Positions 1 through 11,572 of a stretch of 64,000 nt of DNA are shown here, one piece after another. Both the position numbers and the translations under genes were made by a program. The notes under the pieces are model-generated. The model had not been told where the DNA came from, searched no databases, and saw only the letters and a program-made list of their open reading frames with translations. Numbering within the stretch: position 1 is the first letter of the stretch; each line of letters starts with the position of its first letter. The DNA comes from Notamacropus eugenii (lineage: Eukaryota; Chordata; Mammalia; Diprotodontia; Macropodidae): the NCBI RefSeq assembly GCF_028372415.1, contig NC_092872.1:89138110-89202109 (forward strand), in the 5' to 3' direction.

Positions 1-58
1 AGCATCAGTTCATATAAGTCTTTTCAGGCTTTTCTGAAGTCTTCCTGTTCATCATCTG
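1..58 (-). mobile_element. L1 3'-end fragment, cut by window edge
   Basis: This stretch matches, with few differences, the antisense L1 ORF2 end seen near 26255-26300 and 34803-34850 in this window (a CATCAGTTCAT core followed by the TTTTCAGG...TTTTCTGAA block). It is a short relic. The remainder of the element, if present, lies to the left of the window. Confidence 0.6.
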
Positions 59-405
59 AGGTAGGATTCTAACTCAGATTTTCTTGATTCCTTTTCCAGT
101 ACTTTATCCACTATACCAAATTGCCTCATATAAAAGAAATTGAAAGTAATTCAAGAGAAATGGCATGTGTCCTAAATATCCTTCTTAAAAAGTCCTAAGA
201 CAAGACATTTTAAATGATCTTAGTGGTCCAAAGGTTCCTACAAATCTAACTGAAGTGAATATAGACTCATCCGAGGATTTTATAGACCATCAGATTGTGT
301 TTTTCTACTGTTATGCTATTTTTCCATTTCATTAACTTTGGGAGTATATCAAAGATCTCTACTCCTACTTTAACCTTGCAAGAGTTTCTCCAGCCATTAA
401 CTGAC

Positions 406-408
<3 letters not shown>
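59..408. other. Unassigned, no gene seen
   Basis: AT-rich sequence with no usable ORF and no repeat family that I recognise. Confidence 0.4.
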
Positions 409-456
<48 letters not shown>

Positions 457-484
457 AAAAAGAGAGAGAGAGGGAGAGAGAGAG
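409..484. repeat. (GT)n-(GA)n compound microsatellite
   Basis: About 22 GT units run into an A-rich linker and then a GA-rich tract. The open frames across it are artefacts of the dinucleotide repeat. Confidence 0.95.
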
Positions 485-889
485 CTATTCTATTGTGAGG
501 TAGCTTATCTCCCCCAAAATCTGGAATAACGCTTCTTTGGCTTTCACACACTTTTGTTAACTATTGTTTAAATGGAAAGAGGCTCAGCAGCATTTTTAGA
601 CCTTTTCCCTTAAGTCTTGAAGTTATAAACTGCATTTGAACTGAGACACTAATAAGCATTATCATTATGACTTTGCAAAAGACCCCAGCGGGGCATATTT
701 TGGCAGAGGAAGCTATCACAAGGAAGGTCAGGAGAGCAATGCAGTGCAGGGCACCTTAGGGGACCATATTTTAATTCATGCCGGATTACCTAGAAATGGA
801 AATGACATTCAGCCATCTATTCTAAGTCATTTTGTATGTCTATTCATTTGTGGGTGATTATAATAGTTTATAAACGGATATAGATTGTT
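485..889. other. Unassigned, no gene seen
   Basis: No coding frame and no recognised repeat. Base composition is ordinary for the window. Confidence 0.35.
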
Positions 890-1190
890 GAATACTTCTC
901 AAAGCCCTGTCACATACGTTACCCTATTTCATTCTAATAACAACCCTGAGATCAAGGGAAAATCATAGGATCATTTATTCAGAGAATTGATCTAACCTAA
1001 TCCCCTCATTTTACAAATAAAGAAGCTGAAGCTCTGAAGTTCAGCAGCCTGTTGAGGCACACAAATAATAAGAGGAAGATCTTTACAATTCAGGAAACTG
1101 AGTTTCAAAGAAGTGATCTGCCCAAGGTCATATCACTAGTAGGGAAGAGCTGAAGCTAAAAATAGAGCCCTTGTCTTAATGACTCATAAA
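890..1190 (-). mobile_element. MIR and L3-type fragments
   Basis: Three old pieces adjoin. 890-955 resembles the antisense MIR 3' part (ACCCTATTTCATTCTAATAACAACCCT). 958-1075 resembles an antisense L3 end (ATCATAGGATCAT, then a CCCTCATTTTACAAAT block). 1085-1190 resembles an antisense MIR core (GGAAACTGAG ... CCCAAGGTCAT). All are diverged, so boundaries are approximate. Confidence 0.55.
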
Positions 1191-1404
1191 TTGGTGATTC
1201 TCTTATTATACTATACTACCTATAATAATAAATGCTATACAGTATTTTTTAAAGCATAAGATTTATTTCTGTTTAAACCACTTGCTTCTTGAAATGTATT
1301 CTCAGGAAGGGCAAAACTCACAGAAATGCTTAATAAAAGCCACACAATGTCTCCAGCCAACCATCATTGAACTTGCATAGGACTTTACAAAGGGTTTCCT
1401 ATAT

Positions 1405-1590
1405 GCAGGGTGTCCCATCAGAGCATCACAGAAACTGTGAGGGTGGTGATTACTCATATATAGGTGAGGAATTTGTGGCTCAGATTCAGTGACTTGCCCA
1501 AAGCTCTACACATATAATAAGTGGGAGAGAGGCAGAACACAAACCCAGGTTGTAAGATTTGAAGTCCAATGTCCATAGTATCATATAGTA
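1405..1590 (-). mobile_element. MIR SINE fragment
   Basis: Antisense MIR core: a GTGACTTGCCCAAAGCTCTAC block followed by an AACCCAGGTTGTAAGATTTGA-like tRNA-related head. Diverged. Confidence 0.6.
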
Positions 1591-1760
1591 ATAGAGATGA
1601 GAGTAATCTCAGAGGTAATCCCCTCATTTATAGATGAAAAAAACTGAAGGAGCCCCAGAGAAGTTAACTGATTTGTGGAAGGTCTCACACATAGTGGCTG
1701 AGCTGCAATTTGATGGCAGGTCCTCTGATTTCATTAAGCTCATTTCTGACCACTGATTAC
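1591..1760 (-). mobile_element. L3/MIR-type fragment
   Basis: AATCCCCTCATTTATAGATGAAAAAAACTGA followed by an AGGTCTCACACATAGTGGCTGAG block gives the usual antisense L3/MIR pattern. The two families are hard to separate at this divergence. Confidence 0.5.
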
Positions 1761-1844
1761 ATCTGTTCAGGAATTACCTCCCTTTTGGCCAAAGAATAAA
1801 TGAAAGAGATTTACTTTCCCCATCATTTCTTTATATCTCATTCA

Positions 1845-2035
1845 GCAAATATTTATTTATCTTTTACTTTGCACCAGGTACTATACTAAGCAAAAGATAC
1901 AAAGAAAGGTAAAAACATGATTCCCGCCCTCAAGGAGCTCACAGTCTATTGGGATATGAAACATTCAAAAACTATGTACCTAAAAGAGGTTTACAATGTA
2001 GATAGACTATAATTTCAGAGTGAAGGCAAGAATAT
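1845..2035 (-). mobile_element. L2 LINE 3' end
   Basis: Antisense L2 3' terminus. TTCAGCAAATATTTATTTAT is followed by a TGCACCAGGTACTATACTAAG block and then CCCTCAAGGAGCTCACAGTCT. These are the reverse of the L2 terminal AGCACAGTGCCTGGCA...AATAAA region. Confidence 0.75.
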
Positions 2036-2434
2036 ATGTCTTCTTGTATATTGCAGGTAATAACCTCTGTAAAATTAAAAATACTATTATTACCTTTATC
2101 AACTTTCTTCTCATCTTTTTGAGAAGATTCATATAAAAACAATGATGGGACAAGTGACTACCCTGCTAACATTCTTTTATATGTAATGTTCTATGGACCA
2201 GAGCACAAGTGGATAAAATTGCTTTATGTATTTGAATAAAAATATTATCATGTAAACTGATCCTCTTGGATCTCTTAAGGCATCTTCTATAAAACTCTAA
2301 AAACAAATAAAAGAGTAGAGATGATAATGTGCCTCATCCTTTTCCCACATGATCTCTAGATCTTTACTAAGTTTCTATGTTTTGAAAGTTTTTCATTCCT
2401 TGTAGTTTAGAGGTTTTGAGTATTTCCTAAGGCA

Positions 2435-2705
2435 ACATGATGATGACAATAATAGTAAAGATAATAATAGCATTTACATATCACTTGAATGTTTGCAAAA
2501 ACTTCACAAATATCTCATTTCATCCTCAGAGGAGCCCTAGGTGGTAAGTTCTATTATTATCCTTATTTAGCAGATGAGAAAAACAAAGGTTTGGTACCTT
2601 GTCCTGGGTCATACAGTTATTAAGCATCTAAGGCTGGTTTTGAACTCAGGCCTCCTTGACTATAGACTTAGCATTCCATTTGCTGAACCACATAGTTGCC
2701 TCTAA
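2435..2705 (-). mobile_element. MIR SINE, nearly complete
   Basis: Antisense order runs from the 3' region (TTTACATATCACTT ... TCATTTCATCCTCA) through the core (CAGATGAG ... GGTCATACAG) to the tRNA-like head (TTTTGAACTCAGGCCTCC ... GAACCACATAGTTGCCT). About 270 bp, close to full MIR length. Confidence 0.75.
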
Positions 2706-3588
2706 TTCTAATTCCAACAGTGGTATCACCCAAACCCAAATGGTCAGAATTTAAATGTTCCTGCTAGGTCTTTCACAGCCACAATGGCAATCTTATAGCA
2801 CACAGTGTCCCCACTGTACATTATCTTGTCTGCCATTCCCTTATTTTGGCATGGCCCACCTCCCCACCACCCTTTCTTCTCCTATCTTACTATAACATGG
2901 TAATCATTTGGCTATCTAATTCCTTCTGGAAGTGATGTGAATTTCCAAGGGGAAGAGGAAATCTCCAAAAAATCCATCCTATGACTGCCAAACCTGGATT
3001 AGCCCCATTCTAACATCCTTTCGTAACGTTACTCATACTGCTACTGTGTGAAGCTGGGGGGGCGGGGATGAGAGAAAGTTATCAGGATACTTTCCAAATC
3101 TATTATGGTACCTTTTAGAATACCATGAGTTTATACGTTGAATGTCACTATGTGTTAATTGTTTTCAATACGTTCTTCTCATTGAGTTTGTTTTCAGGTT
3201 GCCAGTAAGTCTCTTAACATATTTAGCCATGACTTTCTCCTTAATATTTTTATGCTCAATTTGCTCAATACCTATTTATAGGTATCGTCTCCATCCATTG
3301 ATTCAATGTGACCTCTGAATTTAAAACTTTGTCTCCGTCTTAAGTATACGTTGAGAATTTTATGCATGTCCAAATGGCATTTTGATACCACTGGAAAAAA
3401 ATGTTCATAAGATAAAAAAGTTATTGACCATATTTTTGGTGGTGTCATATAGTATAATGTTAACAAGTAAATCTTATGAATAATATGTTTTTGTTTGATC
3501 CCCTCTATATTTTGGAAGACATATTTAGCTCTTTTTAGGTGAAATAATAATAGAGTTTAGGCTATGTGGCATGTGAAAAATGAAATGA
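2706..3588. other. Unassigned, no gene seen
   Basis: No convincing coding frame. A short G-run occurs near 3056-3066. No repeat family recognised. Confidence 0.35.
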
Positions 3589-3589
3589 C

Positions 3590-4008
3590 TGAGGAAACAA
3601 AGATTTGATCTTCCGATCGTATCGATTTATTAAGCAATGCATGCCAATTCAACAAACTGGGAGCAAACTTCCTCAGCTTAGGCCTGGCCCCCAAATACAG
3701 ATGAAGACAGTCTTTTATACATTAAAAGTCAAATAATAACAATTAATTAAAAGGAAATAACATTAGGCAATCAGAAAAATTAGGGACTCTCCAAGTTGGT
3801 AGGGGAACATTCAGCAGGTACAACTCCCTGAAATCAGGAAAGGAGGTATCCCATTCCCCTTAAGTGTCTTTAAATAATCAAAGGAACATGGAAGCAACAA
3901 ATGATTGATCAGTAAGGGGCCAGTTTTCAGATAAGATATATGGCTTTCATGATAATTTCTAGTGTGCGTATTAAGTAAAGATTTTCTTTGACTTTAGGGT
4001 CATCATAT
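3590..4008 (-). mobile_element. Probable solo LTR of an endogenous retrovirus (fossil)
   Basis: Read on the minus strand, about 420 bp shows LTR-like layout. A TATAAAAGA-type box sits near 3711-3721. About 85 bp further on is an AATAAA signal near 3624-3630, and after it a U5-like stretch ending close to CTCAGTCA. No internal retroviral region adjoins it, so it is best read as a solo LTR. Family is unassigned and exact ends are uncertain. Moderate decay suggests an old insertion. Confidence 0.5.
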
Positions 4009-5168
4009 TTTCTCCTTTTCAAATTTTAATAACTCCTCAATTTCACCTCCTTTTTTCTTTAATTAAGGCTTAGAGATGAAAGCATTTTGGTTTCCTTAAT
4101 TTTTTTTAATTAACATAAATCTATATGTCTAACTCCCATCTCCCATTCAACTAGAGTCAAAAAAGAAAGAAAAATAAGATTCTTCTAACAAATGTGCATA
4201 GACATGTTCATGTCCAAAAACTACATGTTTCATTTCTGTACTCTGAGTTCATCATCTTTCTTTCAGAAAACGGATAGTGTGTTTTATCATCAGTCCCCTA
4301 GAATCATAGATGTTCATTGTGTGATGTCAGTTCTTATGTATTTCAATTCATTTTGTTTTTACAATGTTGTTATTATGTAAATAGTTCACTTGGTTATACA
4401 CATTTAATCTTTATCAATTCATATAAATCTTAAAATATGTTTGTTTTTGCAATATTGATATTATGGTATAAATTGTTATTCTGGTTTTCCTCTGAATTAT
4501 TTAGCAATATGTCTTGTTGGATTTGGACCTAAAGGTACCATTAATGTAAAACCACATGAAGCCTTTCCCTATAACTAGTGAAATCTGTTTCCAATTTTGT
4601 TATGATATATTACTGGAAATTAATGAAAGAATTCATGTTGTCAGTGCATTTCATTTGCATTTATAGTTTGCTTGTTTTAATGGTCAGCTCTACCTGTCCT
4701 GAAACATTTCTAGCATGTAGGCCATTGGTACTTGTAATTGGTCCCAATCTACCTTTTTTATTGTACCAAAATATAAAGGAACTCCACTCACTTCTGTCTT
4801 TCATGTCAATCTGTGTATCAAAATGCTTTCAAGTAGGACCAGCCTAAAAGCCTACACCACCCTTTGTCTTAAAATCATGGGAGGAGTTAATTCACACTTG
4901 ATGGCTTGCTGTCTAAATCAACAGCATCACCAGGTCCCAACTGGTCAGTGTTTCAGGGTCCCTGCCTGGCATTTGCAGGGATACTAGTGGTTCCAGGGCA
5001 TATGGAGTGCCAGCTGAACATATCCTTAGATGGCATTCTTTTGCTTTGTCATTGAGCATAGCACCCCCAAATACAGTCCCCACCTCCATGTGTGACATGG
5101 ATAATGGGTTGTGCTTTGAGGGGTCATCGTTGCTGTTATTTTTGTAGTTCTTATTATTGCAATTTCAG
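4009..5168. other. Unassigned, no gene seen
   Basis: AT-rich sequence to about 4850, then a more balanced stretch. The longest plus-strand frame (4578-4847) has no recognisable protein features. I recognise no repeat family. Confidence 0.35.
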
Positions 5169-5170
5169 GT

Positions 5171-5487
5171 GGAGCAGGTAGGTGGTGCAGTGGATAGAGC
5201 ACCAGTGCCGGAGTCAGGAGGACCTGAGTTCAAATCTCACCTCAGACTCTTGACACTCACTAGCTGTATGAGCTTGGGCAAGTCACTTAACCCCAGTTGC
5301 CTCATCCTGGGTCACCTCCAGTCATCCTGATGAATATCTGCTCACTGGAATCAGATGGCTCTGGAGGAGAAGTGATACTGGTGACCTGCACAGCCCTTCC
5401 TCCCTCAAAACAAAGTCAAGTGCAAGTCATGTAATTATTTCTCTGATAGCATGGTCTTCTTCAGCAACAAAGGACGAACACACACAT
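5171..5487 (+). mobile_element. tRNA-headed SINE with RTE-like tail A
   Basis: The head carries tRNA-type box A/B-like sequence (GTGGTGCAGTGGATAGAGC, then GAGTTCAAATCTCACCTCAG). It continues through GCAAGTCACTTAACCCCA and ends in a roughly 160-bp tail: TCCAGTCATCCTGATGAATA, GGCTCTGGAGGAGAAGTGA, CATGGTCTTCTTCAGCAACA, and an ACGAACACACAC terminus. The same tail occurs on other heads in this window (see findings). Little diverged from the 28.3-kb copy. Confidence 0.85.
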
Positions 5488-5646
5488 TAATTTCAGATAA
5501 GTAAATGGAGGTCTCCAAAAACATGTGATGTAGTCTATGTTGCCCCTAGAAGTCAGTGAGTAGGCAACAATAGGAATGAAATCCAGTTGTGGAACTTTTA
5601 CTCTCTTTGCTGTGTTGGCCTGGCTTTGTGTCAATGATGACAGCAA

Positions 5647-5790
5647 TCAAAGATTTATAGCTGAAAGGGACCCGAACAATAATTTTATCTAACCTATCTT
5701 ATTTTATCTATTTTATCTTATTTAACCTATCTATTTTACAGGTGGGGAGACTATAGTCCAGGGACATGAAGTGACCAGTCTCTCAAACTC
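5647..5790 (-). mobile_element. L3/CR1-type fragment
   Basis: TTTATAGCTGAAAGGGACC followed by TTTTACAGGTGGGGAGACTA is the antisense L3 3'-end pattern. The middle has been expanded by TATCTATTTTATCTTATTT-like repeats. Confidence 0.55.
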
Positions 5791-5837
5791 CAAATCCAAA
5801 CCTGTTTTTAATAACTTTTATCAAGTTATTCTTGTGG

Positions 5838-6057
5838 TGGGCAGCTTAGAAGTATGGGGGATAAAGCATTGGACCGGCACTCAGGAGACTTACTAGCTCT
5901 GTGACCTTGGGTAACTCACTTAACCCAGTTTGCTTCAGTTTCCTCATCTGTAAAATGAGCTGGAGAAGAAAATGACAAAGCACTCCAGTATCTTTGCCAA
6001 GCAAACCCCAGGTGGGGTCATGAAGAGTATGAAATGACTTAAATGACTCAACAAATA
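5838..6057 (+). mobile_element. tRNA-headed SINE with BovB-like tail (MAR1-like)
   Basis: The head is partly degraded (GGGGGATAAAGCATTGGACC). It is followed by CTCATCTGTAAAATGAGCTG, the CACTCCAGTATCTTTGCCAAG block, and a GGGGTCATGAAGAGTATGA tail. Perfect 10-bp direct repeats ATTCTTGTGG at 5828-5837 and 6058-6067 flank it exactly, as expected for target-primed insertion. The closest family by memory is marsupial MAR1. Confidence 0.85.
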
Positions 6058-6384
6058 ATTCTTGTGGAAGAGGTGAATGAAAGAATGCATGAACATAAAT
6101 AGATGTCTCCCTCCATGAAAATAGATCAGTGTATCCAAGGTATCATTAACAGACAAAAATGTTGGTTTTCTCATATTGCCCGTGAAATTTCAGTATCTAA
6201 AATGAGTGGAATTGGGTCATTTTATCCCTCTGACTTTTTTTTCTCCCTTTCCCAAATTAGCTCTTTGAACAATTCTTAGTAACAAGAAATACCATTACTT
6301 TTGCTGCTCTTGATGCTGCTGGAGTAAACTCTCTCCTCTAAACATTCTGAAAAGTTCTTCCAGCCCATAACCCATACTACATTA

Positions 6385-6515
6385 CTTTGACCAAACTATA
6401 AGACCTTTGAGTGCAGGGATCATATCTAATTTATCTTTGCTTCCCTCAGTATTTAAAATATAAAGCACTTATAGAGCATGCTCAATTAGAATATTGAATT
6501 AATGAACAAAATGCT
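6385..6515 (+). mobile_element. L2 LINE 3' end
   Basis: Sense L2 terminus: TATAAGACCTTTGAGTGCAGGGA, then a TTTGCTTCCCTCAG block and AGCATGCTCAATTAGAATATTGAATTAATGAA. Diverged. Confidence 0.6.
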
Positions 6516-6539
6516 GGTCTTCTGACTTACAAACACTGT

Positions 6540-6785
6540 AGCAGTATGAGCACTGCGCTGGAAACCAAGAGATCTGAGTTCTAATTCTAGTTCTCTGCTA
6601 ACCAACTCTGTAATCTTGATAATATAACCTAATATCTCTGAGCCTTATGAAATTTAGAGCTAGAAGGGAGGTTGAAAATCACACATGAGTAAACAATCCA
6701 AGGAGTCAAATGACTCCCCCAAGGTCTCATGGGAAATAACTGAGTCAGCATTTCAATATTTCTCTAACTCCAAATGTAGTACTTT
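6540..6785. mobile_element. MIR (+) followed by L3-type (-) fragment
   Basis: 6540-6650 is a sense MIR head and core (GAGTTCTAATTCTAGTTCTC ... CTCTGAGCCTTATGA). 6655-6785 is an antisense L3/MIR piece (TAGAGCTAGAAGGGAGGTTG ... CCCCAAGGTCTCATG). Confidence 0.5.
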
Positions 6786-8030
6786 AATTTGTTTCTTGTT
6801 ATAATCCATAAAAGGGGGGGTTGTATCACCTTTAAGACTTTGTGAACTTAAGTCATCCCAGACTTTTCCTTTTGCAAGACCAAGAGCATAAAAAAAAAGA
6901 TTGATGAATAAATACTTGCTGGTGTTGTCTATTTTATTACTCAAGGGTGTAGGTGCTTTTGGGTTTTTTTTCCCAAAAAAAATTACTTTGGTTTCTAAAC
7001 ACCTAGCTCCTACTCCTATCATACTGGAAAATTATCTGCCAACTCGCTATCACCTTGGATAGATTTAGCCTCAGATATCTTCTCAGTCCCATTTTTCCTA
7101 GGTTGTTGGTAAAACTTGAATGACAGCCAGTATTCCCCCAGTCAGATGTAGCAACTTCCTGACTCATGCCCATGGACTCAGGCCCACCAATGCCCTGAAA
7201 TCAGCTTCTGACCTAGAAGAATGGACGTAAGAAGCCCCTGGCGTAGGGCACTGTTTGCTAGTGTTTTGATCAAATTTATTTGTATAGATTTTGGACATTT
7301 TGTCTATTTCTGCCTTCTGATTATTGCATTTTGCTTGGCTTTTTACTGAAATACCTGGATTTCCTGATCTCTTGCCTATTTCTTATATCTTAAACTCTGG
7401 CATTGCCTCCATGGATTCTTGATCTCTGGTAATTGCATCCTTGATCCTTCCACTGGCTCCTCTAGGTCTGGTATCTACCAAATAACCCCTATATGGTTCT
7501 CCTATAACCCCACCACAACATCTGCACTTTCTGAAACTGGAAGAATTCAGAACTCTACATTTTTGAATGTGGTACCACGTTCTGTCTAAAGAATGCAAAT
7601 TAACTAAAAATCATTAGCACAACAGGTAGCCTTTGTCCTTTTAGAAATAAACCAAAGATGATGATTCCAATTTCATTTTCTTTAAAGTCCCTTCCAACTT
7701 TAAAATTATATGATTCAAATTCAATTGTTCCCATTCCACTAATTCCCTTATCCTTATACTTTTTTTTTTCTTTTTGCTGATCTCTTGGATATCCAGAAGT
7801 TATTTTAGATCTTTACCTTCTACTCTAACACTAAAGTGGGAAAAAAATTAAGTATCTATCAAAATTGTCAGCTATTTGGGCAGGCTGGTTTTATTTTTTT
7901 TTTTTTTTAATTTGAGATAGAATGTCTTACATAATACCAGTATTCACTGAGTTAGACTTGCCCAGTGCCCAACATTCCCCCCAGGAAACATTCTAATGAA
8001 TAATAATGCTAATAATGCAGTCAAATGCTC
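6786..8030. other. Unassigned, no gene seen
   Basis: Contains homopolymer runs (T at about 7758-7768 and 7890-7908). There is no supported ORF, and I recognise no repeat family in the pyrimidine-rich stretch 7340-7580. Confidence 0.35.
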
Positions 8031-8034
8031 TTGA

Positions 8035-8150
8035 GAGTCAGTGTAGTTTAGGGGGCAGAAAACTAGCCTCAGAGTAAGGAAAATGTGGGTTTGCGAACTA
8101 TCTGGCTCTGAAATTCTGGGCAAGTCCTTAATCTTTCAGTGCTCTAGGTA
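8035..8150 (+). mobile_element. MIR SINE fragment
   Basis: Sense MIR-like head and core, ending in a CTGGGCAAGTCCTTAATC block. Strongly diverged. Confidence 0.5.
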
Positions 8151-9065
8151 ATTATCTAAGAATATGAGTTGCAAACAAGATGCTAACACAGACTTGTAGA
8201 GGGAGTTCCCTCGTTCAGGAGTCCCCCACATTTATGAAATCACAAATGTATCCATAGCAATTTTGTACCCTCCATAGGCATGCCACTAAGAGATTATTTG
8301 GTAAGTTTTCTGCTTCAGAATAATCAGGAATATTTGAGCATAGCAAAACCTACTTCTTCAGAAGTTGGACTTTTGGCAGCTCAACCAGTTAAGATGTTGC
8401 CAGGAATTCAGGAAGTAGAATTAATAAATTGAGAACACCAATGTAATCGTCTCTCCCCCCACCCCCATTTCTCCATTATTTATTAAAGCCAGGTTCTCCA
8501 GCTGAAAAGGATGAGTGTGGAATGGATGAATTTTCTCAGGGAGGGGAGGCAGGAAGGAGGAGGTCAAGACATGCACATGAAGAGTTATGTCAGATGTGGA
8601 AAGGGATGGCATCTGAATCCTGGCACTGCTACAGAAAATATCTGTGATTTCCATAGCTCTTTTTTACCTTCTCCAGGAATGTAGCACACAAACCCACTTC
8701 CCCTGCCCCAGACCTCACATTTCTGGGGCTCCTGCTCCTCCTAAGGGCAGAAATTGCTATGGAGGACACTACCCATAACTCTGACACCATGATCTTTTTT
8801 GCCCATATGTGACTGAGTCAACAGCCAAGATAATGATGCACAACTGATCAATATACATGATTTCCCCCCAAACATTGCTAATTCCCTTTGTTCCTTCCCC
8901 TCCTATTCACCCCCATCCCCATATCACATTTTTACCCTTCCCTTTTACTCCCCAACCCACCCACCCCTTGCTTTCTAAGACCCACCTCCCAACCACACCA
9001 ACTACTTATTCTTTTCAATGGCAATTCTCTGAAGGACCCTGCCTTTCTCCGTCCTATTTTAGGAA
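8151..9065. other. Unassigned, no gene seen
   Basis: A C-rich stretch at 8860-9000 opens spurious overlapping frames. No recognised repeat and no supported coding region. Confidence 0.35.
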
Positions 9066-9250
9066 TATAGATGTAGAAGGGAAGGGACCTCAGAACATTA
9101 GAGAAGGAAAGTCCTCCTTTTACAGTTAAGGAAACCAGGACCCAAACAGGTTAAGTAACTTGCCCAAGGTCATACAGGTAGAGAGTGGCAAAGGTGAGCT
9201 TTGCACATAAGCCCTGACTAAAAATCCATTAGGGCACTTTCCACAGTACC
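9066..9250 (-). mobile_element. L3/MIR-type fragment
   Basis: AGATGTAGAAGGGAAGGGACC, CTTTTACAGTTAAGGAAACC and TAACTTGCCCAAGGTCATAC are the ordered antisense motifs of an L3-type 3' end. Confidence 0.65.
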
Positions 9251-10564
9251 ATAGTCACCCTCAGATAAAGCGGACTGGAACCTATGATGTTCTGTTACCT
9301 ACTTTATTGTCTTTCAACCAGTCTCTAAGGGGGAACAAATCAAAGGTAACTCCCATGCTGCTAGTGTAAGAGCCTGGGATAATTAGGGAACACCTGCTCT
9401 TCTCCCACATTACGCAAATGCCTTTGAGAACATAGAGAAAAGGACAGCTTTGCTCCCTGGTAGCCTAATGGATCTGTAAGGTAAAACAGATATTCATTAA
9501 CTCTGCCTAGGCTACCTCAGGAGAGGAAGAAAATGGTATTTCTTTCCACTATTTTTTTCTCTCTTCTGCTTTCTCCGTATCTCTCTCTTCTTTGTACCCT
9601 ACCCTTGGCTCTTCTCCCCTCTCACTATCTCATGCTTTTTTCTTCCCTCATTCCTCCTCTTTATTAGCTCACTTCTGCACCAGAACTGAAGAGGCCAAGT
9701 TTGGGGGAAGGAGAATGCCTCATCTGAGGGCTTAATTTTACCTTTTGAAATTTAATCAATTTGGGATGTTTCCTGTCCCAGTGTCAGTATAATGGTTAAG
9801 GAAATGAGCTGTCTCTCTTCCCCTGTGCTCGTTAGCCTTCACGCCCCTGCTTATTAATGAACCTCCAGGGAATGAAAGCAACACAGACTCCCTATGGTTT
9901 AACATGTCTTTACTTCAAAAGATCAGAAAAATGACTGGTAAAAAGTGGTTCAAGATAATAGCCCAGACTTTTGAAAACTCACCAGGTTTCTACAAGAATG
10001 TCCTATGACTCTCTTTCTTTTGGCTCCTTCACCTTCATGACAACACTCAGTTTAATAAGTGAGAAGCAAAGTTCCTGATGATAAAAACAGAAGAAATTAC
10101 TTATTTAAACACATTCCAGAGTTGTCTTTATCTGCCTGCAAAGGTGGTGTAACCTTGAGTAAGTGTATACCTCACAGCTCCCACCTGCTGGAGGAAGGTT
10201 GGGCTTAGTACAGTCCTACATATCAGCTTTACTTCTGTGTCAGTTTCTGTGTTCATAAAATGGTTGTACAGATCACAGAAGGGATCAGTTTTGCTAAAGG
10301 GAAAGAATTATAGGCACATATAAGACCTGTGTGGGTAAAAAAACTCATTTGTCCAAAAAATAAATTCCTAGCCCAAGACTTAGTGCAGTCTTTAGCAGCA
10401 TAAATGTGATGCTGAAGGCTTAGCTGCCATGTCTTTTTTCTCAGAATGACTTTCCTATGCCAGCTTCCATTTTCTTCTTCCACTAAGTTTGCATTTGTAA
10501 ATTAAACTGGGAAGTTGGGTTACCTGACACCAATCCTCCCATGTTTATGTGTTGTCTTACAACA
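9251..10564. other. Unassigned, no gene seen
   Basis: A pyrimidine-rich patch at 9540-9660, then ordinary sequence. No repeat family or ORF that I can support. Confidence 0.35.
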
Positions 10565-10665
10565 TTAAAGAAAAAGCACCTTGTGGGCAGGGGCGACATG
10601 GTTCCTTACATTTCTAGCACCAGCACTTGGCACATTGTTGGTATATAATAAGTGCTTAATAAATT
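10565..10665 (+). mobile_element. L2 LINE 3' end
   Basis: CACCTTGTGGGCAGGGGCGA, CTAGCACCAGCACTTGGCAC and AAGTGCTTAATAAATTTAC match the sense L2 terminal motif order. Confidence 0.75.
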
Positions 10666-10674
10666 TACTCTCCC

Positions 10675-10858
10675 TCTTTGCCTCTCTCAGTCTCTGTCTC
10701 TCTGTTTCTATCAATCTCACTGTCTCCATCTCTCTGTGTTTATCTCTGTCTCTCCATGTCTCTTTGTCTCTCTGTGTGTCTCTCTATCTCTCTCTGACTA
10801 TCTTTCTCTATCTCTTTGTTTCTCTGGGTGTCCCTCTCTGTCTCTGTCTGTTTTTCTT
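10675..10858. repeat. (TCTCTG)n-like pyrimidine repeat
   Basis: Imperfect CTCT/CTGT repeats over about 185 bp. They open two overlapping plus-strand frames with Leu/Ser-rich translations, which are not genes. Confidence 0.9.
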
Positions 10859-10967
10859 TCATCACGGCCATTCTTTCTAGATATTTCTTCCACTTATTTT
10901 GTTGGCCTTATTTTTCATACACTATGTTAAACATTTTCTTTTATCTATGTGTATTCTTTTTTGAAGA

Positions 10968-11545
10968 AGAACAGAACCACAGAACTTGAGAGCTGGAAGG
11001 GACTTCAATCATCATCTTGTTCAACTTGTGAACAAATAGAATCTTCTCTTTAACACGTCCAACAAGTACTCATTTAGCGCATGCTTGACGATCTCAAGTG
11101 ACAAGGAACCCCCAACCAATGGAGGTAATTTATTCCATTTTTGGATATCGCTAATTGTTAGGATGCTTTTCCAGATGTCAAATCTTCACAACTCCTCCCC
11201 ATTACTCCTGATACTACCCCATAAGGCAGAAATAGAATAACTATACTTCCTCCTCCATGCCATTCTCTTTCTAACACTTGACGACAGTAGGCATGCCCTA
11301 ACTCCAGGCTGAACATGCCTAATTCCTCCAATTAATCCTTATATGACACTGACTCAAGGTCCTTCACCGCCCTGGTTACCCTCCCCTTGACCTTCTTTTT
11401 CTCTTTAAACTGGAATGCCCAGAAGTTAGCACAATAATTCAGAAGAAATCCAACATGTGCAGAGGAGAGTGAGACCATCACCTCTCAATACCTGGAAGCT
11501 ATGTGTGATTAAGTCTTCAATTGTATTGACATATGGGACCATTAT
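10968..11545 (-). mobile_element. CR1/L3 LINE fragment
   Basis: Starts with the reversed CR1-type terminus (CCACAGAACTTGAGAGCTGG, AAGGGACTTCAATCATC). It continues through the antisense 3' UTR and ORF2 end: CAAGGAACCCCCAACCA, TTATTCCATTTTTGG, CTCCAGGCTGAACATGCC, and a block near 11415-11440 around AACTGGAATGCCCAGAAGT. The longest CR1-clade piece in the left third of the window. Confidence 0.75.
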
Positions 11546-11572
11546 ATCTCAGTGATTACTATTGAGTGGGCA

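Noticed and set aside
5171-5240. tRNA gene
   Set aside because: Box-A/B-like sequence belongs to the SINE head; no cloverleaf with a proper acceptor stem, and it continues into the SINE body.
10581-10930. Leu/Ser/Cys-rich frames, possible membrane protein
   Set aside because: TCTCTG-type simple repeat following an L2 3' end.
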